A stretch of 64,000 bases of DNA from NCBI GenBank assembly GCA_007115705.1, contig QXEO01000822.1, positions 188,253 through 252,252 of the forward strand, given 5' to 3'. The translations under genes were made by a program, and so were the position numbers. Shown piece after piece: positions 1 through 9,630 of the stretch (the stretch's first letter is position 1; the number at the start of each line of letters is the position of its first letter). The notes beneath the pieces were generated by a model. That model made no database searches. It was not told the origin of the DNA and worked only from the letters and a program-made list of their open reading frames with translations. The DNA comes from Dactylis glomerata (Eukaryota; Streptophyta; Magnoliopsida; Poales; Poaceae).

Positions 1-127
1 ACCCCCACGCCTATCTTTCTCCACTCATGCCCCTCCTCCCTTGGAGCCGCCGCCGCCGCCGTCAATCCTCTCCTCCGGCCGCCGGTGCCCCCTCATCGGC
101 CGGCCATCTCCTCCGGCGCCCTCCCCC

Positions 128-2031
128 ATGGATCAGGGTACTCTCCCCTACTCTCTCCTCTCTCTCTCTCTCCCTAGGTCTCCCTAGGGTTAGGGTTAGT
201 TGATTTTGTGGTACCTTGTTGTTCACCTGGGAATGTTTGGATTCATGATTCCTCCTGCATTGCATAGATTGAAAACACCTGACTAGTTTTGGTGGCCTAC
301 TCCTGAGATTTCGTTTTTGCTCATCTGGTCCGGCTAAAGCCGGTGTCAGACCGGCTATTGCCGGCCTGACCGGCTAAAGCCGGCCTGAGACCGGAAATAG
401 CCGGTGTAGATCACCAAGTACTGTCATGCCTTTTCCTTTTGTGCTATTGCTCTTTGATCCTCTGGCATGCATGCTCATTCTCTATGCTATCTACCTATGT
501 GCTGTTTGCAGGTGGTTCTCGACCCAAGAGGTCTCGCTATGTTGATCCCTCTCTTGCCCGCCGTCAAGAGCATCATGATGCTCGTATGACAGCTGCTATG
601 AAGAAGAAGCGGTTGGAAGAACGCAAGAAGAGATCGCTGTTTGCTAACATTGGTGATCTCAAGAAGTTGTCCAAGCAAGAGTACCGTGAGTTCCGTGAAC
701 AGAAGTTCTATGCCTTGCCAAGGGACATCGACAGTGGTTCCTTCTACCGGTCAGAACATCAGAGGATCTATGAGCAGGTGTATGAGACCATGAGCACAAA
801 GGTGTGCCCCATGAAGTTCACCAACATTGCATCGTTGTCCAGGGATGAGTACTTTGCTGATGCTCTCTGGGTCACTCAGAAGTTGGGTTTGCACAAGTTG
901 ATGGTCTTCAGACAAGACTATAATCCTCGTTTGATCCAGCAGTTCTTTGCCACTTTGGAGTTTGATACTCGGGATGAGGTTGGTTTCACTTGGATGTCAG
1001 GTGCAGTGAGGAAGAGCTCTACCATCTCTCGCTTCGGGCAGCTTTTGGGCTATAGGTTTGATGGCATTCATCGACCTAGAGGTGCTCGTTTGCATCTTGA
1101 CACCACTGAGTACAACAAGAGGAAGATCCAGTGTCTCTATGGTCCCGGGGGCAGAGCGGGAGAGACTGCAAATCTCCTTCCCCTCTATGATATTCTTCTT
1201 CGGATGTTTCGTGCCAACATTGCTCCAAGTGGGGGCAACAATGATTCTATCAGAGGTGGACTTGTGCATTTACTCCACCATGCCCGTCTTGTCTTCGAGG
1301 CCGGAAGTGAGTGTGAAGGGATGGAGCTCGATGTGATGTACTTCATCTTCATGGAGATGAAGATTGCTATGCTTGATAGGAAGATCCCTCCTTATGCTCC
1401 ATTTATCATGAGGCTCATCATTGACAGAGGCATTGAAGGAGACTTTGAGATTGAACAAGATTTTCTAGATGAAGAGTTGGAAGTGCACAAGCCCAACAAG
1501 CTCTACAAGAAGACCGCTCATTTGGTGTCTAGCACCTCAAGTGCTTTTCCCTCCTCGAGTGATGTGTTGGGTGGCAACCGCTATGCTAGTGGTTCTAGGA
1601 GGAAGAATGCGGATCCACCAAGTGGTGGAATGGGTCAAGAGATGAAGAAGCTCAAGTGGTGGCAAAGGGCTTTGTTTTGCATGAACAATGATGTGCGTCA
1701 AACTCAATACAAGGACTATGTGGACCGCAAGCACATTCACAAGAAGCAAAAAGAATTGGATGCTCGTTTGAGGACTGTGGAGAAGGGCAAAGGAGCTAGC
1801 CATGAAGAAGAGTCCCAAGAGCAAGATCTATCCGAGGACACTTTTTCTTTTGGCAAGTGGAATGAGGGCTCATCTTTTGATTGGAAGGAGTTAGCCGAAG
1901 TCACCTCCAAGGGCAAGGAAGCCATTGATGAAGAAGATGAAGAAGGAGATGGAGATGATGATGAAGAGGAAGAAGATGATGACCAAGAAGATGATGAGGA
2001 TGATGAGGACTTTGATGACGTTGAGGAGTGA
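128..2031 (+). CDS. Extra retrotransposon ORF with a spliced start; putative plant-transposon-protein type, acidic tail
   Basis: The reading frame is open from 439, but a better start is the ATG at 128. It is followed by a splice donor after ATGGATCAGG (intron 138-511, GT...AG, acceptor after tttgcag), which joins in frame to exon 512-2031. The product is then 509 residues. Its N-terminus is strongly basic (RPKRSR, then KKKRLEERKKR, nuclear-signal-like). The middle, roughly residues 70-330, resembles the uncharacterised plant transposon protein domain found in Athila-type ORF1 and non-autonomous grass elements. The last 35 or so residues are almost all Asp/Glu. It lies where SIRE elements carry their env-like ORF, but I see no signal peptide or membrane span. 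There is no internal stop, so it may still be coding. Function unknown. Confidence 0.65.
330..404. repeat. Four phased 14-bp palindromes inside the intron
   Basis: Four copies of an imperfect palindrome of the form CCGGCTNNNGCCGG start at 330, 351, 370 and 391 (the last is CCGGAAATAGCCGG). The spacing is 21, 19 and 21 bp. The same motif recurs seven times in the LTR of the same element. Confidence 0.85.
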
Positions 2032-2495
2032 TCTCGTGTTGTTGTCTCCCTTTTTGGCGTCTTGATGCCAAAGGGGGAGAAAGTCCCATTTGCATGTGTT
2101 TCCATTTGGATTTGTGGTTTTCCATTTGGATTTGGTTGGGTCACAAGCTCTTATATCGTTTGCTTGCTCGCTTGTGTCCCATGGTTGAACTTATCATCTA
2201 CTACTATGTGTTGAACTATATGCTTATTATGTGTAGTAGACCTTATGATTATCGTTATTGATCCTACTTGCTATATCTTGTGCATATATTATGTGCTATT
2301 GAATTATTATATATCTTGTGCATATATGGATCACACTATAAAATCTAGGGGGAGTCCTTATTGTTGATGTGCCTTTGTATTCAAATACAAAATTCAAAAT
2401 AAGGCACATAGCAAGGGGGAGCTCCGTCTATATTTTATAATCGTTTGAAACATGCAAAATTATGTATTGTCATCAAACACCAAAAAGGGGGAGAT
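2032..2495 (+). other. 3' untranslated spacer and polypurine tract of the SIRE-like element
   Basis: Non-coding stretch between the extra ORF and the LTR. It holds the SIRE-type purine box near 2071-2080, an AT-rich middle, and the polypurine tract AAAAAGGGGGAGA (2482-2494), which primes plus-strand synthesis at the LTR border. Confidence 0.65.
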
Positions 2496-2713
2496 TGAAA
2501 GAGCATTTCCCACCTACTTGATTTTGGCGTTTGTTAACAATACATTATCTATTAATGTGGTGATTATGCTTTGCAGGATTTTATTATGTTCTTGCACAAG
2601 ATATTGGGTTTCCTATGTTACACTTGATAATTATCATTACCCAAAGGAAATTATTGAGGAAATGGTGCTAATATGCTCTGGGAGAAGTTTCATATGAAGG
2701 TTGGCCAGGAAGG

Positions 2714-2900
2714 CCGGCTTTAGCCGGTCCCCAGACCGGCTATAGCCGGACTGGCTTGTTTCGGAAGAAGCTCTGCGCCTCTGGACTAACCCGGCTATTT
2801 CCGGCAGGGCCGGATTTTTCAGACCGGCTATAGCCGGTGTGGAGGCCGGCTTTAGCCGGTGTGACCGGCTTTAGCCGGACTTAACTCCGGCTTTAGCCGG
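2714..2900. promoter_or_regulatory. Seven helically phased CCGGCTNTAGCCGG palindromes in U3
   Basis: Copies start at 2714, 2736, 2791 (variant ending ATTTCCGG), 2824, 2846, 2865 and 2887. The steps are 22, 55, 33, 22, 19 and 22 bp, that is, mostly multiples of 11 bp, so the sites would lie on about the same face of the helix. They end 38 bp before the TATA box, where an enhancer or operator would be expected. Confidence 0.75.
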
Positions 2901-2937
2901 ACTTTTCTGGCAGGCAACGGTCTGATTTTTGGGGGGG

Positions 2938-2945
2938 TATAAATA
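2938..2945 (+). promoter_or_regulatory. TATA box of the SIRE-like LTR
   Basis: TATAAATA sits in a near-symmetric GGGGG...CCCCC frame (2933-2950), downstream of the palindrome cluster. It would place the transcription start about 30 bp further on, near 2970. Confidence 0.65.
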
Positions 2946-3657
2946 CCCCCACCTTCTTCCCCAATGAGCAGCTCGTCCAAAGAAAGAAGAACACCATTAT
3001 TTTGAGCCACCAAATCAACTAGATCTCCTCCCTCAACCCACCAAAGCTCTTGATCTTTGGAGAATCGAAGGAGAAGACCATCATCTACATCCTCACCGAA
3101 GCGATTTGATTTCCCCTCTCATTTGCTTGAGGGCCCTTGTGTCTTGGGTTCCCTTGTGTCCCAAGACCTTGTTTGTGTATTTGATATCTTGCTACTTGTT
3201 GTTTGACAGCATTGTGTTGTGCTTGGGAGCCTCCAATTCGGTTGTGGATGCGTGCCCCAAGATTGTAAAGGCCGGTTCCGCCTTGAGGAATCCCTTAGTG
3301 GAAAGTGAGCTAGGCCTTTGTGGCGGAAGCTTGCACCGGAGAATAGGGTGAGCCTTTGTGGCGTTGGTTAGGCCTTTGTGGCAACCACACCCCTCCAACG
3401 TAGACGTACTTCCCCTAAAAAGGAAGGAACTACGGGAATTACATCCGTGTCTCCGTGTGCTCCACTCTCGGTTACCTCTATCCTTTATTGCCTTTATATC
3501 TTGTATCTTGCTTAGCTTGCTAGTTATCATATAGGTAAATTCACCTTAGTTGCATATCTAGAGAATTTACCTTTTGTGTCAAGCCTAAATTGAAAAAGTA
3601 TTAAAATTTGAGTAGCACCTATTCACCCCCCCTCTAGGTTCCCTTACGATCTGTTCA

Positions 3658-5799
3658 GTAGTCAAAATACTTAGAAGAATTTTGGGTAAGAGGGAAATGA
3701 TAGTTTTGCACTTGGGCAAGAATAGAGAGTAGATTTTTACTAAGTCATAGTAGAGTGGGATGGTTATTTAGGACTTAGGATATTTCACACTATTTGTAAA
3801 GTCAAAAGGCACAAGATGCACAATAAGAATTTGATATTTTTGCAAGGTGCTTAGAAACACAACTATTGCTTGCAAAAGGATGAACTAGTGGAGTTAACAT
3901 TTGGATAAGTGTGAAAAGTGTGTGAGAGGTATTCTGATGAGTTTTTAGTGTCAAGGTAGGCAATTTTGCAAAAGGAATTATGCCTAAAATATTTCTAGAA
4001 TTAAATCTAGAGGAAAAATACTCAAATCCTCATTTGAATTTGAATACTTGATAAAATTGGTCCAAATTTTTTTTGCAGTAGTTCTACTGGACAGAGGACA
4101 ACAATATGATCCTATTGCAAAAATAATCAACTGAAAAGGATTTATAGATTTTGAACTATATCAAAAACACTCAAACTCTCATATTTAAATTTGAATGTTT
4201 TCGAATAGTTGGAAAGTGAGATTTTATTTCAGAATTGTGTTCTACACATTTTTAGGAGTTCAGGGACATATTATTTGCAATTTTTGGATCTACAGAACAA
4301 AAGATATGAATTTTACAAGTTTGCAGATATTTAAAAGGAGTTTAAATCTAATTTGAATCAGAATAGATGCGGGCTCGACACGTGGCGCAACCTCGTTGGA
4401 GGGTACCGGTTCGGCCGGATCACGCATCTGTGCCGTTGGATCTAAAGGAAAACGGACGGATCTGATTGATTGGTACCTCTTCATTAAGTGGATCTGTCCG
4501 GGCCGTTAGATCATGATCGGATGGCAGAGAAAGAAGGAGAGGAAGACTCACCGCAGATCTAGGGTTCCGGTGAACTTCTCCGGCGAGGGCGGCTCGGGTT
4601 CGAACTCCGGCGACGTTCTGGAGCTCCTCGGTGATGACGGAGTGGATGACGGGGCACAGGAGAACACGACGAGCTTGGAGACGTGATCGCCGTCCTTGAT
4701 TGCATGCAGGAGAGGAGGAGAGGGACGGCCGGAGGTGCACAGGCGTAGGTGAGCTTTGGCCTATGGACGATTGCGTCGATTTCCTGCGATATTGGATAAA
4801 CAAAGAGGTCGGGGAGATGTGCTGGGTCAAGAGAAGAGGATGGGGAGGAGTAGAGGGGGGCGTCTTGCTTGCAGATGTCGGGATTGAGCGTGGAGGTCTG
4901 CAGGGACGGTGGAGGTTCGGCGAGAGATTCCTCCGTCCTCGAAGCGTCTCGGGCGGCGGAGCAAAAGGGAGAGGGAAGAGGGGATCCAGGGCTATTTATA
5001 GCCGGCTTCTGCCTTGCGGAGGGGGCTAGGGTTGCGCGAGGGGGAGGGATCGGGCGGCTAGAGGGCGTTAAGCTCGAGCGGGTCTCATGCCCGAGGAAGA
5101 AGAGAAGCTGACCTGCGGGCTAGGGTCGTCAGGGAGAGGGAGAAGTGAAGGAGCATACCGGTTCGGCTCGGGGGTGGACTGGGCCATGGGCCTGATTTGG
5201 AGCTGGGCTGGTTTGGTTCCCCCGGCCTCTCTCTTCTTTTCTTTATTTTCTTTTTCCTTTTCTATTTTCTGATTTCTGATTTATTTCAATCCTTTTGCAA
5301 TTTGTTTCAAATTAATTCAAACAAGTTTCTGGATCCTTCTAATATTCACTACAATGTTTTGAACCAGTAATAAAACAAGTTTTCAAAATAAAATATAACC
5401 TTGAATAAAACCTTATAGGTTTAGCAAAGAGGCTTTGCTTGCGTAAAAGAAAATGGTTTGAAAAATAAACCTTTTAAATTCAGAGAATAACTTTATAAAA
5501 GTTTTTGAAATCTATTTTCAAACATTCCTTTGGCATTGAAAACTTTATAAATCATTTTGTAACATATTTCCTTTGCAAACAAGCTTGTATAGGTTTGATT
5601 AGATACAAAATAGTATCTTGAATTCTTATTTTCTCAAATAAGTTCTTCAAGGAATAATAATAGAAAGTTTGAAATGGTTTTCCTAATAAAGCTTTTAAAA
5701 CAAAAGGTTTTTAATTCCTTGTGAAATTTCAATCAAATCAAACATACATGGTTCCTATTTTATTTATTTTTCACATTCCAAAATTTTTGGGATGTGACA
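3658..5799 (-). mobile_element. 3' LTR (part) of the Tekay-like element
   Basis: Aligns along its whole length with 16038-18177 and ends, read on the plus strand, in GATGTGACA. The segment 4540-5240 is GC-rich and gives several overlapping open frames that I regard as chance. Confidence 0.8.
4991..5000 (-). promoter_or_regulatory. TATA box of the Tekay-like LTR (3' copy)
   Basis: Read on the minus strand, TATAAATAGC is followed by a GC-rich leader. The same box lies at 17370-17379 in the 5' LTR, where it would drive transcription of the element. Confidence 0.6.
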
Positions 5800-5905
5800 A
5801 ACTACCACCCTTAAAAGAAATCTCGTCCCCGAGATTTGGAGAGGCTAGAAAGAAAATGGGTTTGGGATACCAGGTGGCTACCACCCTTAAAAGAAACTTT
5901 TGTAG
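5800..5905 (-). other. Polypurine tract and a partial duplicate of it
   Basis: On the minus strand CTTTTAAGGGTGGTAG lies directly before the 3' LTR (within 5800-5832, after GGGACGAGATTT). A second copy of the core, TTTCTTTTAAGGGTGGTAG, lies at about 5880-5898, some 75 bp upstream in the element. Confidence 0.7.
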
Positions 5906-7454
5906 GTAGTCTAAGTCTTTGGGTTCAACCAAAACACCTTGGTCTTTACTTGGCACCGGGTCATCTTCCATTGCAAGTCATCTTCAACGGTAAGCTTGTG
6001 GTTCATCCTCACCGAATTCCTACGTTTTGGCAACACTTGCCTATTGTAAGGGTACAATATCTTATCCTTCTAAGGTTTTGGCTTAGCAACGTCATCTCTC
6101 TTGTAGGTATGTCTCTCTAGATTTACCATCCCTCATACCAAGAGCAAACAATTTGAATAGTCGTCATGGGGGCCAATCCATAACGCACCCAATCATTACC
6201 TTGTATTTGGTTTGGTGCATCTCGCATTCTAACTCTTGGTCATCCTCACTAGTTTTGACAAAAGATTCTATGGATATTGAATCCATGTTTCAATTCCTGT
6301 TAAGCATTTTTTTATTTTTTTTAGAAAATAAATCTAACAATCCTTAGCTAGCTAGAGGGTTGCGTAAAATCTCATATGACATTAACTCTTGGCTTGAAGG
6401 TCCTTTGGTTTGCCATCTCTTGGTCTATGCTTCTTCTTGATACTGAGCATCTTAGCTAGATCTGTCAATGTTATTGTCTTCATGGAGGCTTGTCAAGAAA
6501 CACTTGTTTGGGTTTGAATAAGATGAGAATAGACAGAAGGGATCTAAATAAAATTCCTACCCAACACTATAGCTCAAGGTAATTCATCTTACAATCAAGA
6601 TCTAACAAGCATTTGTCACATCAAACAACATGGTTCAACCACAAACAAACTAGTATGGTCATACCACAATTTGATATGATCATAACATATCACGATGTCG
6701 TTCTTACATAGATCTTAAATGGAGGTCCAACTAGGCTTCTTGGGTGTCTTCCAGGTAGTAGTCTACTCTTTTCATCTTTGAGGTCCTTCTAGGTGTTGTG
6801 CAGTCTATACTTGAGTCCTCCTCCAAGCTCTTCGATAGCTTCCATGTAGTGCTTCGTGTAGAGTCGAGGAATAATATATGAAGCATCAATCTCTTCTTGA
6901 TAGTCTTCATGGGATAATATCTCTAAAGAATGAGAAAGCATTTTTAAACGTGAAGTAGATGAGAATAGAAGAAGTTAAAATTGCAAACACCTTTCTAAAA
7001 ATCCGAATTAGTTAGATTTTTCATCCTAGGGGCCTTCCAAATCTCTCTCATCTTCTTTTGCTCATCTTGAACATGAACTTCTCTTCTCGCTCTTAGAATA
7101 CCTTCTCCTTCTCCTTGAGTTGGGCAAGTAGCTCGTCATTTGCTAAGTAGTTTTTCTAAGTCCTAGAATTTTTTATGCACAAGCTTCCTTCCTTTGGTGA
7201 TAGCTCGATCTAACTTGTTGACGATGTTGAGAAGACGAGTTCTGAAGCAGGTGGATCTTGAAGTCTTTAGAGATGTCGAACTGAAGCTCTTCGTCCTTGA
7301 TTTGAAATGAAGAGAGGTAGAGACGAAAATGACTAAGGGAAGAGTTTACGAGGTAATGAGTGTGTAATTTTTTTACTTAGAAATAAAAGCAACTCCTATA
7401 TTTCTAAGGGGTCACTGTCCAATCCTAGGGTCACGAACCTAAGGGCAACACTTT

Positions 7455-7466
7455 GCTCTAATACCA
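7455..7466 (-). other. Primer binding site for initiator tRNA-Met
   Basis: On the minus strand TGGTATTAGAGC lies two bases inside the LTR end. It differs from the plant iMet site TGGTATCAGAGC by one C-to-T change. Confidence 0.75.
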
Positions 7467-7468
7467 TC

Positions 7469-8086
7469 TGTAGTGACCTCACCTTTTAAAAATGACGATC
7501 CTTGTGCTTTTCAGTGCTAGTCCCTGGATCAAACGCTAGCACACACAGTTTAAGATGTAATACCAAGAAACAAAGGTCATTTTATTACATCGCATGATCC
7601 AGCAATTACATAAAGAAACTTTACACTACTCATAGCATAAAGCTTTCAGAGTTTACAACGAAATCAAAAATAGCATGGAGTCCTTCTTCTTCATGTGCCA
7701 CAGGCGAACATGCGGCGGATAGACTCGTAACCCTGTCGTACCTTTCTTATCGTCAAAACCTGCAACATAAAATGTTGCAGCCACAAAGGGTCAATACATT
7801 TGAATTGTATTGGCAAGATGTCACTTTTTGGTGGACACAAATGGATCCTAACACCTACATGAATATTTGGCTAAGTGGAGCTTCAGGCTAAGCTTGTAGA
7901 AAAGCAGTTGTTTATCCTACTTTTCAAAAGATCTCATTTTTCTTTTAAAGCACTATTGGACACACTGGAATCCACCAGGTGCTCCTAGTTAATTATGCAC
8001 ACACAGGAATCCACCAGGTGTACATAATTATGATCACACAACAATCCCTTGTTGACCCTTCATGTTTTAATTTTTAAGAAGTTGGG
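7469..8086 (-). mobile_element. 5' LTR of the Tekay-like element, first part
   Basis: Starts TGTAGTGACC on the plus strand, next to the primer site, and is cut at 8086 by element A. The LTR resumes at 14764. No gene is seen in it. Confidence 0.7.
8082..8086. repeat. Target-site duplication of element A, left copy
   Basis: TTGGG, repeated exactly at 14759-14763. Removing one copy and the element rejoins the Tekay-like LTR. Confidence 0.92.
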
Positions 8087-9630
8087 TGATGTCTAAGCAC
8101 GCGTCTATTCTTGTAGATAGTGTTGGGCCTCCAAGTGCAGAGGTTTGTAGAACAGCAGCAAGTTTCCCTTAAGTGGATCACCCAAGGTTTATCGAACTCA
8201 GGGAGGAAGAGGTCAAAGCTATCCCTCTCAAACAAACATGCAATTACGGTACAGAAAGTCTCTTGTGTCCCCAAGACACCCAATACACTTGTCAGATGTA
8301 TAGGTGCACTAGTTCGGCGAAGAGATAGTGAAATACAAGCGGTAGTGATCATTATAAGTAGCAAATGTGGTCTGAAATAAATATCGCTGCGAGCAAACAT
8401 GTAACAAAACAGGAAGTAAACGGTGTGCAATGCTTGGAAACAAGGCCTAGGGATCATACTTTCACTAGTGGACACACTCCCAACAAATATAACATGATTG
8501 AACAAATAAACAACTTCTCTTCACTATGGTACTCTGAATTACTCTCCTATTGAACAACACTAATCATTGCGTAGGGCTACAAAGCACTCCTTAAAGTTCA
8601 TCAAATACTTGACAAACACCACTCATAGAGATATTCAAATCAGATCACAACTCAAGATAGATATTATTGCAACTTAGACCAAGTACTAACACGGTGCACA
8701 CACTGTCAACATTACACCATGAAAGGAGGAATAGATCACTTCAATACTATCATAGCGATAATTATTCTCATAATCCATAAAAGATCATAATCGTAGGCTA
8801 GACCAAGTACCACCATGATGCACGCACTCTCACCATTACACCATGGCAGGAGGAATAGATTACTTTAATAATACCACTAGAGTACACATAATATCTGAAT
8901 AATAACATCTACTTGTTCAACATGATACAAAGCTCACGATCACATAAAGATCACATCATGGGAGAGAGAGGTGAACCACATAGCTACCGGTAGAGCCCTC
9001 AGCCCCGGGGATGAACTACTCCCTCCTCATCATAGGAGACAGCAAGGTTGATGGAGATGGCGGTGAGGTCGATGGAGACGGCGGAGACGGCGATGGAGAC
9101 CGATGGAGATGGCTCCGGGGGCACTTCCCCGTCCCGGCAGGGTGCCGGAACAGAGACTTCTGTCCCCCGAAATTTGGCTTCGACGGCGGCGGCGCTGCGG
9201 AACTGTTCTGGAAATTTCGCTGACTCCTTTAGGGTTTTCCGTCCCGAGGCTTCTTATAGGCGAAGGGGCATCGTCAGGAGTGGCCCCAGGCCTCCTCACA
9301 CCTAGGTGGCGCGGGCCAGGGGCAGGCCGCGCGAGCCTAGTGTGAGGGCGGCCTGTGGCCCCTCTCCTTCGCCTCTTCGGATCTCTGGAAGCTTCCGGGA
9401 AAAATAAGACTTCAGGAACTTGTTTTGTCCAATTCCGAGAATATTTCCTGTGTAGCTTTTCTGAAACACAAAAACAGCAGAAAATAGGGAACTGGCACTG
9501 TGGCATCTTGTCAATAGGTTAGTTCCGGAAATCGCATAAAAACGCCACGAAGTGTAACGAAACACAAGGCAAATGGTGTAAAAACAAGCATGGAGCATCA
9601 AAAATTATAGATACGTTTGAGACGTATCAA
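8087..9630 (-). mobile_element. 3' LTR of element A
   Basis: 1544 bp, TG...CA, closely matching 13216-14758 and more loosely 39249-40789 and 44350-45890. Its GC-rich part (9010-9380) gives overlapping open frames on both strands that recur in all four LTR copies and look non-coding. The TATA position, minus strand near 9251-9260, is CCTATAAGAA here, weaker than the CTATATAAA of element B. Confidence 0.9.

Larger units (their letters stand above)
1..3657 (+). mobile_element. 3' half of a SIRE/Maximus-like Ty1/copia retrotransposon
   Basis: The segment ends in a TG...CA long terminal repeat (2496-3657) preceded by a purine tract, so it is the 3' part of an LTR element; the 5' part lies left of the window. 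The stretch at 2051-2080, an inverted-repeat-like run around a purine tract right behind the last gene (tttttggcgtcttgatgcca then aagggggaga), is typical of the SIRE lineage. No gag-pol is in view. The right flank starting at 3658 continues without a break into sequence that is uninterrupted at 16038, which shows that this element inserted into the LTR of a Tekay-like element; GTAGT at 3658-3662 is the expected right-hand target duplication. Lineage assignment is by pattern recognition. Confidence 0.7.
2496..3657 (+). mobile_element. 3' LTR of the SIRE-like element
   Basis: The LTR runs from TGAAAGAGCA next to the polypurine tract to CTGTTCA, about 1162 bp. U3 holds seven palindromes upstream of a TATA box (2938-2945). 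R/U5 follows, ending in a C-rich stretch (near 3625-3632) of the kind seen at SIRE LTR ends. Only one LTR is in the window, so the borders rest on the purine tract, the TG/CA ends and the exact continuation of the host LTR at 3658. Confidence 0.75.
5800..7468 (-). other. Interior of the Tekay-like element, no gene
   Basis: About 1.67 kb between the LTRs. I find no gag, protease, RT, RNase H or integrase motif on either strand, and only short open frames. It looks like leader and trailer of a chromovirus with the coding part gone. Confidence 0.6.

Noticed and set aside
2714..2900. Palindromic repeats as a CRISPR array
   Set aside because: Repeats are 14 bp, spacers 5-41 bp, in a plant retroelement promoter; no cas genes. 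CRISPR is not expected in a plant nucleus.
4700..5272. Overlapping plus-strand frames in the Tekay-like LTR
   Set aside because: GC-rich leader of the element, antisense to its transcription, repeated at 17079-17651 without codon conservation.
8120..8380. 86-codon plus frame MLGLQVQRFVEQQ, seen in all four LTRs
   Set aside because: Antisense to the element at the LTR end; kept only because the LTRs are similar. No motif.
9011..9506. GDGGEVDGDGG-type and Arg/Pro-rich frames in the Athila-like LTRs
   Set aside because: They recur in all four LTRs with frame-breaking changes and overlap on both strands; LTR sequence, not genes.
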